Of a stretch of DNA of 10,927 nucleotides, positions 5,209 through 10,927 are shown in pieces. The notes beneath the pieces were generated by a model. That model had not been told where the DNA came from. It ran no database searches and worked only from the letters and a program-made list of their open reading frames with translations. The translations under genes were made by a program, and so were the position numbers. Origin of the DNA: Actinomycetes bacterium (lineage in GTDB: Bacteria > Actinomycetota > CALGFH01); NCBI GenBank assembly GCA_030146615.1, contig JASLBL010000304.1, positions 1 to 10,927 of the forward strand, written 5' to 3'. Every line of letters begins with the position of its first letter. Positions within the stretch are counted from its first letter, which is position 1.

Positions 5209-6876
5209 TCAGCGCTCCGCAGGTATGGGCCGTGTCGTCCCGAGCTGCGCTCGCGACGACGCGGCGGCCGCGGCGGTTGCCGGGTCAGGTCCGGCAAGGG
5301 CCAGCCCAAACCAGTCCCCGGCCTCCAGCGTACCGGCCGCTCCACCCGTGCCCTGCCAGAACTGCTGGTTACCAGCGCTCGTGAGTCCGCCGGCCGACCC
5401 GTACAGCACATTCACCGCCCCAGGGTCAGCGATGGTGCCGACATCCTCCAACGGCACGCCGATCACCAGGTCCACCGAGCCGTTACTGTTGAAGTCCCCA
5501 GCGCTCAGGGCAAAGGCGAACCAGTCATCGGCCTCGGCCCGCCCGGCGATGCCGCCGCTGCCCTGCTGGAACTGCTGGTTCCCGGCGGCGCTGAGCCCGC
5601 CGGCCGACCCATAGAGCAGATTGACCACTCCGGCGTCACGGATGGCGCCGATGTCTTCGAACGGGACGCCGACGGCCAAATCGGCCGAGCCGTTGTTGTT
5701 GAAGTCCCCAGCGGTCAGCGCCCGGCCGAACTCGTCATCGGGCTCGGCCGTGCCGATCACGCCCGGGCTGGCTTGCGACCATTGCTGGCTACCGGCGCCG
5801 CTGAGGCCGCCCGCCGACCCATAGAGCACGTTCACCTCTCCTGTGAACCCGGCACCCCCGATGCTCTGCAATGGGACCCCGACCGCCAGGTCAGCGAACC
5901 CGTTGTCGTTGAAGTCCCCGGCCGCCAATGCCCAACCGAAAAAGTCGCTTTCGGCCGTGCCCGGCACCCCGCCGACACCCTGCCAGAACACCTGGCTCCC
6001 GGCACCGGTCAGCCCAGCGGCCGACCCGTACAAGACGTTAACGGCCCCCGCACTGCCCACGGTCCCGATGTCCTCCAACGGAACGCCGACGGCCAGGTCG
6101 GCCGCGCCGTTGGTGTTGAACCCTCCCGCCGCCAACGCCCACCCGAACCGGTCGTCGGGCTCAGCCGTCCCGCCCACCCCACCGGCGCCCTGCCGAAACT
6201 GCTGGCTGCCGGTACCGGTCAGCCCACCGGCCGACCCATAGAGCACGCTGACCGCTCCCGCATCGGCCGCCGTCCCGACGTCCTCGCCCGGAGCCCCAAC
6301 CGCCAGATCGTCCACCCCGTCAGCGTTGAAGTCCCCCGCCGCCAGGGCCGACCCGAACCGGTCATCACCCTCGAGGGCGCCGGTGGCCCCACCCGTACCC
6401 TGCCAGAACGCCTGGCTGCCGGTGCCGGTCAATCCACCGGCCGATCCGTACAGCACATTCACCGCCCCGGCCGCGCTCGTGGTCCCAATGGCCTCGGAGG
6501 GAACCCCGACGGCCAGGTCGGCGAAGCTGTCGTTGTTGAAGTCCCCAGCGGCCAACGCCGACCCGAACTCATCGAAGGTCTCGGCCGTGCCCGCCGCTCC
6601 GCCCGTGCCCTGCCAGAACGCCTGGCTCCCGGTGCCAGTCAACCCGCCCGCCGATCCGTACAGCACATTCACCGCCCCAGCAGCGGCCGCGGTCCCGATG
6701 GCCTCGTGGGGAACGCCCACGGCCAAATCAACGAAGCCGTCGTTGTCAAAGTCGGCCTGCAGGCTCCCAGCCGCTGCCGACGACGCTGTGGCCGCGTGAC
6801 CGACCCCAGACACCGTGACAGCCGACCAGGCAACCGTAGCCAGCGCCAAGACCAGGACCACCAGTAGTCGCCGCAT
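5209..6876 (-). CDS. Secreted FG-GAP repeat protein (integrin-alpha-like seven-bladed propeller)
   Basis: A 555-residue exported protein made almost entirely of FG-GAP repeats, an extracellular fold used for adhesion or ligand binding and often stabilised by Ca2+. I place the start at ATG 6876-6874, 8 bases after GGGGAGG (6891-6885). A GTG at 6885 would overlap that site. A signal peptide follows (MRRLLVVLVLALATVAW, likely cleaved near GHAATA). Then come seven repeats of about 70 residues, each with a DFNxNGxADLAVGVP calcium-loop block, a GAVNVLYGSAGGL block and a final FGxALAAG strand. The first unit begins at the calcium loop and the chain ends with an unpaired FGLALAG, so the ends can complete one blade. 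The fourth unit has Gly in place of the first loop Asp (GFNTNG), which may weaken calcium binding. A low-complexity Ala-rich tail follows. No anchor or enzyme domain is visible, and the ligand is unknown. Confidence 0.92.
   Translation of the reverse strand: MRRLLVVLVLALATVAWSAVTVSGVGHAATASSAAAGSLQADFDNDGFVDLAVGVPHEAIGTAAAAGAVNVLYGSAGGLTGTGSQAFWQGTGGAAGTAETFDEFGSALAAGDFNNDSFADLAVGVPSEAIGTTSAAGAVNVLYGSAGGLTGTGSQAFWQGTGGATGALEGDDRFGSALAAGDFNADGVDDLAVGAPGEDVGTAADAGAVSVLYGSAGGLTGTGSQQFRQGAGGVGGTAEPDDRFGWALAAGGFNTNGAADLAVGVPLEDIGTVGSAGAVNVLYGSAAGLTGAGSQVFWQGVGGVPGTAESDFFGWALAAGDFNDNGFADLAVGVPLQSIGGAGFTGEVNVLYGSAGGLSGAGSQQWSQASPGVIGTAEPDDEFGRALTAGDFNNNGSADLAVGVPFEDIGAIRDAGVVNLLYGSAGGLSAAGNQQFQQGSGGIAGRAEADDWFAFALSAGDFNSNGSVDLVIGVPLEDVGTIADPGAVNVLYGSAGGLTSAGNQQFWQGTGGAAGTLEAGDWFGLALAGPDPATAAAAASSRAQLGTTRPIPAER
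5290..6753 (-). repeat. Seven tandem about 210-bp coding repeats
   Basis: The FG-GAP gene is built from seven units of about 207-210 bp. Units are clearly related at the DNA level. For example, a 29-bp stretch at 6440-6468 recurs exactly at 6650-6678, one 210-bp period away. The units nearest the signal peptide are the most alike, and those near the C-terminus have diverged more. Confidence 0.85.
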
Positions 6877-6911
6877 CGCTACCACCTCCCCGAGCGGGGC
6901 CCCAGCGCCTC

Positions 6912-6927
6912 ACTCGGCCAACCGAGT
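6912..6927. other. Short hairpin in the FG-GAP leader
   Basis: ACTCGG (6912-6917) and CCGAGT (6922-6927) form a perfect 6-bp stem with a 4-base loop, about 21 bases upstream of the FG-GAP ribosome site. It may be an mRNA leader hairpin or a small operator. The evidence is only the symmetry and its position. Confidence 0.3.
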
Positions 6928-7239
6928 CACAACACCAAGCCGTAGAAGCGGGTCAGGGACGCTATGAACTGGAACCGGGACCTCTGTAGGAGCCGCCGCA
7001 ACTGCCAGGCGAATCTGGCGACTGGCGGCGATAGAGCAAGAGGCGGCCAGTCGAGGCTTCACACTCGCTGTCGTTCCATCGGTGTGTTCACCGAACCTGA
7101 TCCCTCTGCCGATCCTTGACAAGAAAGACGACACGTTCGGCGCACTTCACTACAAATGTGGCCCCACCGAACCCATGATGTGGGACCCACGACCAACCCA
7201 GATGCCGAGAGGGGTGCTCGAAGCCCGCTTCCACCGGCG
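6928..7239. other. Upstream region of the FG-GAP gene, no supported gene
   Basis: About 310 bases, less GC-rich than the flanking genes. It should hold the FG-GAP promoter on the minus strand, but I cannot name a convincing -35/-10 pair. Short ORFs here lack ribosome sites and known motifs. The far end may include further worn parts of the TIR relic, since TIR proteins usually continue into other domains. Confidence 0.4.
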
Positions 7240-7421
7240 TCAGCGGTCCAGGTTCTGCATGTAGATACGGTGATCTTCGACCCGGACCATCAGCAGGTCC
7301 ATCCTGTCGGCCGGTCATGGAGGAACGCCGCGATCCATTCGTTGCTGCCATACACCGACTCCAGATAGGACCCCGATACCACCGCCAGCGTTCGCTCGGC
7401 CGCGTCTAGATCGTTGATGCG
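7240..7421 (-). pseudogene. TIR-domain relic, frameshifted
   Basis: TIR domains in bacteria commonly signal in or execute anti-phage defence, many through NAD+ cleavage. One minus-strand frame from 7421 reads DAAERTLAVVSGSYLESVYG and then SNEWIAAFLHDR before a TGA at 7292-7290. The run ERTLAVVS, Y-L-x-S-x-Y and EW-x-A-A-F is the strand D to helix C block of TIR domains, including the helix-C Glu (SNEW) expected at the catalytic position. A second frame (7302 to a TGA at 7242) reads MDLLMVRVEDHRI, matching the next strand (LLPVRVE-like). The frame changes near 7300-7310. The N-terminal half of the domain and any start codon are missing, so it is non-functional. The first piece happens to be in frame with the upstream membrane-protein gene, directly past its TGA. 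Confidence 0.7.
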
Positions 7422-7475
7422 ATTTCTGGCTGGTGGGAGGGGTGTCTGGTCGCGACCGAGGCAACACGCCAGGGG

Positions 7476-10421
7476 TCAGACCGGCTCCTGGGCCTTCGCG
7501 TCGCGCATCTCCGTCAGTTCAATGTCCACCCGGCACGTCGCGCCGGTCACCGGCAGGATCACCTGGCCCTTGGCTAGCTTGATGTCAAATCGCTTGGTCG
7601 CAGCGCCAGTCTGCACCGTCATGGACCCGCCGATGGCCTCGGAGTCTCCCTCGGGTGTCACCCTGTGGACCCAAATCTTTACTTCTCGGGGCGTTCTGCG
7701 TGCCCCATCAGCGAATGTTGGTTCGAAGATAGCGTGCCGCAGGGACGAGAAGGCGGAGATCTCGCCACCGGTGGTCTGCAGGTGCCGCGGGCCATCGCCG
7801 TACTGCAGTGTGACGTGACTGGGTGCCTCCCGGCCGTTGGCGGTGACGGTGAAGAAGGTCCGACCTTGACCTTGGTCGTCGCGCACTTCGATGTTCAACC
7901 GCCGGCTGAAGGTGCCAGTGCGCACCATCCGAACGGTCATCACCGCGATCCCCGCGGCGACGAGCACCGCTCCGGTTCGCAGCCAAGGTTGTTTCCAGAT
8001 GACCAGACCGTGCAGCAGCAAGCTGCCCAGGAACAGCAGGTAAAGGCCCGCGAGCAGCACAGGATGGCCCAACGGGCGGTGGACCACCCTGGGCAGGTAG
8101 TCGCCTTTCCGCCGGCTTGCAACCAGCAGCAGTACCGGGAAGATGCCGGCGACCAGGGAGACGACGATGACGCCGATGAAGCCGAGTAACCCGGCGAAGG
8201 AGCCCGATCCGGTGAGGAGCATCCACTCCGTGGCCGCGAAGGACACGAATATCGGGGTGGCGCCGAGCAGGAAGCGTCCGCGTCGCCCGAGCAGGACGCG
8301 GCGGACCCGGTGCCAGAGAGGCAACCTGCGCTTCGCCCCACCGCCTAGGGTCTTGGCTGCTTGTCCTTGGCTCAGCGCACCCCAGATCTCCTCGGGCAGC
8401 ACCCGCCCTCGTCGTGCCGCCAACTGGGCGGTGTAGCGTGACCCGCCTTCCGTCTCCTGCACCATCCCCCGCTCCACCAGCGACCTCAGCCTCGCGTGGA
8501 CGGCGGCTTCGTCCTGGCCGGCGTGCCTGGCCACCTCGCGCAGGGTCACGTCGCCTTGGCGCAGGATCCAGCTGACGAGTTCCGCCTCGGGGTCGGCCAG
8601 CGCCAGGAGGCCGGCAAGGCTGACCCCGGAGCTGTCCCAGGCGCCTTCGACCGTGGTGCGCAACGACGTCGTCGTCTTGAGGCGGACGCTCTGGGGGTTG
8701 GCATCGCTGATCTCCAGGACCAGGCTGAGGCCGCGCCCACGCAGGTCGGTCAGCTGATCGCCAAGGGATGCAAGGCCGGTCGGCTCAAGGGGCTCCCACG
8801 AGCCGGTCGCACTGGTCTCAATCCGGTGGATGTCGCCGTCGACCACGGCCTCCAGCCGGAACGCTGGATCGCCACCCCGAAGCCCCAGATAGGTGACGCC
8901 GATCTTGACGCCGTGTCTTGGACGCCAGCGCCTTCGCTCCTCGAACAGCAGCCTGGCCCGCTGCCGGGGAAGGACCACGACCGGTATTGCCTCAGACGGG
9001 AGCCATTCGCGAGTGAGGCTTACCAGGGCCAGCGAGAAATGGATCGTGGCCATACCCATCCCAAGGATCGCGAACAACGATCCCAGCACGGTCGCAAGCG
9101 GGCCGAGCTCAGTCGTGAGCGGCGCCAGGGCGGTGCCCGACTCTGCGGCCAGGATCCTGGGTGCGACAGCCCCGTTCACGGCCAGCACGAACAGGCAGTA
9201 CAGCAGCATCGCGGTTGCCTGCGCGGCAGTACAGCCCCGCAGGAGCGCACGCCCGCTCGGGTCGCGGCGCAGCACCAGCCGGCCGCACAGACTCACCGAG
9301 GTGTGCCCGAAATAGGCGGCCAGGATGACACCAAAGATCAGCCCGAGGACCGAAGGCTCGAACGGCCGACCCGACAGCAACGGCACGTTGGTGTGGAGCA
9401 GGTTGTCCGCCTGCAGGTGGGTCGCGGCGAGGATCGCGAGCACCATCAGCAGGACGATGTTGACCGCGCCCACCACGAGCGCCGAGGCGACGGTGGCGTT
9501 CAGCGATTTCCGCCGCAGGTAGTAGAGGCCCACGAGGAACAGCACACCCACCCACGCCGGCGCCCAGACCGAGGTGGCGTCCTCCAGCGTCGTCGAGACG
9601 CCGATGTAGTAGACGGGCAGGACCAACAGGCACATGACGAAGACGCTCACCGAGAGGATCAATGACCCGCTCGCGCCCAGATAGTCACCCACCAGCCGGC
9701 CGAGGTAGGCGCTGCCGTACCGGGCCGCGCCGCTCCGAGTCACGGCTTCGGCCATGCACGCGATGGTCACGATGTTGACGAGGCCAAACAGCACCAGCAA
9801 GGCGACGCCTGGCAGCGGGCCGATGGTGGCAAGGGCGATGGGCAGGGCGAGGATGGTGGCGCCCACCGTCTCGGTCAGCGTCAAGGCGTAGGCGGTCCAA
9901 AATGGGGACAGCCGCTCCAGCCGCGCACCCACCGCGGCCCACGCCCAGCGCAGGCGGTCGGCGGGACCGACCCGGGAGGCGAAGATCTGCTCGAGTGGTT
10001 GCCGGTAGAGACGCCGGTAGGCCCGTCTGACCTGCGGGTCGTCCAGCCCCAGGGCGCGTCGGATGCCGGCTGCATCCTGGTAGGTGAACCGGTACTTCCT
10101 CCCCAGGCGATAGGCGACGGCAGCGCGGACCGGTGGGCTCTGGGGAACCAGGGGCGCCCACTGGCGGGCGTGGCGTTCGAGGTCCTGGATGGTCGGGACC
10201 AGCGGTGGATCCAGGCCCTGCGAGAAGGCCTCGAAGAAGGCGAGTTCCCGCTCGTTGTGGTCGGCGTCGGTGACGAACTGCTCCATCACCCGGCGGGACC
10301 GGGCCACCAGGTGCGCGGTTCGGCTCTCGATCACAAACAGCAGGGTGTCGGCCCGCTTGGCGGGGAGGCCCGCGAGGAGCTCTTCGCGATCGGGGAAGAG
10401 GTCCATGTCGTCTGGGGCCAT
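7476..10421 (-). CDS. Multidomain membrane protein: APC-type permease core with internal winged helix-turn-helix
   Basis: A 981-residue protein encoded 8 bases after the MinD/ParA-like ATPase and probably co-translated with it. ATG at 10421 has no clear ribosome site of its own. Domains in order: residues 1-170, a soluble, mostly helical, charged domain I do not recognise; 175-470, about eight membrane helices, with helix one and two (ETVGATILALPIALATIGP, then LPGVALLVLFGLV) and AEAV-x10-YGSAYLGRLVG resembling aromatic/neutral amino-acid permeases of the APC superfamily; 475-715, a soluble insert with a beta-rich part (505-600) and a winged-helix-like segment at 611-665 (VTLREVARHAGQDEAAVHARL, then VERGMVQETEGG-RY); 716-835, four more helices; 838-981, a beta-rich soluble tail. 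Eight plus four gives twelve helices, the usual permease number, so the insert may interrupt the transporter fold. It may transport an amino acid, sense one, or act as a membrane receptor for the ATPase. The permease assignment is by pattern only. Confidence 0.85.
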   Translation of the reverse strand: MAPDDMDLFPDREELLAGLPAKRADTLLFVIESRTAHLVARSRRVMEQFVTDADHNERELAFFEAFSQGLDPPLVPTIQDLERHARQWAPLVPQSPPVRAAVAYRLGRKYRFTYQDAAGIRRALGLDDPQVRRAYRRLYRQPLEQIFASRVGPADRLRWAWAAVGARLERLSPFWTAYALTLTETVGATILALPIALATIGPLPGVALLVLFGLVNIVTIACMAEAVTRSGAARYGSAYLGRLVGDYLGASGSLILSVSVFVMCLLVLPVYYIGVSTTLEDATSVWAPAWVGVLFLVGLYYLRRKSLNATVASALVVGAVNIVLLMVLAILAATHLQADNLLHTNVPLLSGRPFEPSVLGLIFGVILAAYFGHTSVSLCGRLVLRRDPSGRALLRGCTAAQATAMLLYCLFVLAVNGAVAPRILAAESGTALAPLTTELGPLATVLGSLFAILGMGMATIHFSLALVSLTREWLPSEAIPVVVLPRQRARLLFEERRRWRPRHGVKIGVTYLGLRGGDPAFRLEAVVDGDIHRIETSATGSWEPLEPTGLASLGDQLTDLRGRGLSLVLEISDANPQSVRLKTTTSLRTTVEGAWDSSGVSLAGLLALADPEAELVSWILRQGDVTLREVARHAGQDEAAVHARLRSLVERGMVQETEGGSRYTAQLAARRGRVLPEEIWGALSQGQAAKTLGGGAKRRLPLWHRVRRVLLGRRGRFLLGATPIFVSFAATEWMLLTGSGSFAGLLGFIGVIVVSLVAGIFPVLLLVASRRKGDYLPRVVHRPLGHPVLLAGLYLLFLGSLLLHGLVIWKQPWLRTGAVLVAAGIAVMTVRMVRTGTFSRRLNIEVRDDQGQGRTFFTVTANGREAPSHVTLQYGDGPRHLQTTGGEISAFSSLRHAIFEPTFADGARRTPREVKIWVHRVTPEGDSEAIGGSMTVQTGAATKRFDIKLAKGQVILPVTGATCRVDIELTEMRDAKAQEPV

Positions 10422-10429
10422 GGCAGCCG

Positions 10430-10927
10430 CTAGGCCGTGAGGCGGGCGGCGATCTGCCGGTACAGGCCCGTGACCAGGTGATCCGGATAGGCCAGCGCGA
10501 AGATGCCCGCGCTCGACAGGGTCATGAGTTCGTCAGAGTGCGGCAGCACCGCCGTGACCTCGCAGTCGTAGGCCTTCTCCACGCGTTGTCTGACCTGTTC
10601 GGGGTCGAAGGCCGGGGGCGTCTTGTTGACCACCAGCACCAGCTCCGGCACCTGCAGCTTGCGGGCCACCGCCAGGGTCACCCTGGTGCCCTCGTAGTCC
10701 TGCTGGTCGGGACGCAGCACGATCGCCAGCGCGTTCGACATGGCGATCGACAGCAGCGTTTCCTCGTTCAAGCCTGGGTGGGTGTCGAGCAGCAGCACGT
10801 CCAGAGACAGCTGTTTGACGAGCTGGCGGAACCCTTCGTTCAGCAGGCCCACGTCGTATCCTTCGCGCATCACGCGGGCGATGTCGTTCACCTTGATGCT
10901 GGAAGGGACGAGATACACGCGCCCACG
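10430..10927 (-). CDS. MinD/ParA-family P-loop ATPase, C-terminal part
   Basis: The gene runs off the right edge, and only the last 165 codons are visible. The first visible in-frame residues (RGR) precede VYLVPSS, so the GTG at 10918 is internal, not the start. Visible hallmarks are a Walker B-like strand with the deviant-Walker-A-family Asp-x-x-Pro-Gly (DVLLLDTHPGLNEETLLSIA), a strand/loop ALAIVLRPDQQDYEGT where MinD proteins position effector contacts, and a base-contact VVNK. The end is a helix typical of the fold (GLYRQIAARLTA). The nucleotide-binding P-loop (KGGxGKT) should lie outside the window. Such ATPases cycle between membrane or DNA and cytosol to position complexes. No C-terminal amphipathic targeting helix like that of E. 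coli MinD is obvious. It is first of the two visible operon genes; the partner membrane protein follows after 8 bases. Confidence 0.85.
   Translation of the reverse strand, partial: RGRVYLVPSSIKVNDIARVMREGYDVGLLNEGFRQLVKQLSLDVLLLDTHPGLNEETLLSIAMSNALAIVLRPDQQDYEGTRVTLAVARKLQVPELVLVVNKTPPAFDPEQVRQRVEKAYDCEVTAVLPHSDELMTLSSAGIFALAYPDHLVTGLYRQIAARLTA

Noticed and set aside
4705..6867. Plus-strand ORF of 720 codons across the FG-GAP gene
   Set aside because: Its repeats are the antisense of the FG-GAP units. It has no ribosome site, and its left third runs through non-coding DNA.
8496..9665. Plus-strand ORF of 389 codons inside the permease-like gene
   Set aside because: It is antisense to membrane helices and very rich in Gln/Arg/His, a typical shadow.
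1..10927. CRISPR arrays or rRNA genes
   Set aside because: No regularly spaced short repeats outside the coding FG-GAP units, and no rRNA-like sequence, were seen.

Overview
The window is high-GC bacterial DNA with strong Shine-Dalgarno sites (GGAGG-type), G/C-rich hairpin terminators without clear U-tracts, and proteins typical of soil Actinomycetota: a secreted FG-GAP propeller, a PQQ sugar dehydrogenase, a TIR relic and an IS3 relic. I infer an actinobacterium or a close high-GC lineage such as Chloroflexota. No marker gene in the window fixes the taxon.

Layout, left to right. (1) 1-350: a 56-residue small ORF on the plus strand (128-298) with a near-ideal ribosome site, closed by a perfect 14-bp hairpin (302-334) shared with the convergent gene. 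(2) 351-1925, minus: secreted PQQ-dependent glucose/sorbosone dehydrogenase-like protein. (3) 1926-5208: a gene-poor corridor of decayed DNA. It holds an IS3-type orfA relic (2104-2340, minus), a secreted CHRD-domain gene broken by two single-base frameshifts (2782-3244, plus) with its own 14-bp terminator (3261-3293), an intact 106-residue two-helix membrane protein (3689-4009, minus) with a 15-bp tandem repeat in its leader, and a second, far more decayed CHRD fragment (4163-4243, plus). (4) 5209-6876, minus: secreted seven-repeat FG-GAP beta-propeller. (5) 7240-7421, minus: frameshifted C-terminal half of a TIR domain. (6) 7476-10927, minus: a two-gene operon encoding a MinD/ParA-like ATPase (N-terminus outside the window) and, 8 bases downstream, a 981-residue multidomain membrane protein.

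The most unusual part is the operon. The 981-residue protein has a soluble N-terminal domain, about eight membrane helices resembling amino-acid permeases of the APC superfamily, a 240-residue soluble insert carrying a winged-helix-like segment, four more helices and a beta-rich soluble tail. A permease-like core with an internal helix-turn-helix, paired with a MinD-type membrane-cycling ATPase, suggests a transporter-based sensor or a membrane-organising machine. That role is inference.

The three secreted or formerly secreted products (PQQ dehydrogenase, CHRD protein, FG-GAP propeller) make this partly a cell-surface locus. The corridor between them shows insertion-sequence activity and gene loss. 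All large intact genes are on the minus strand; the plus strand carries only the small ORF and broken genes.
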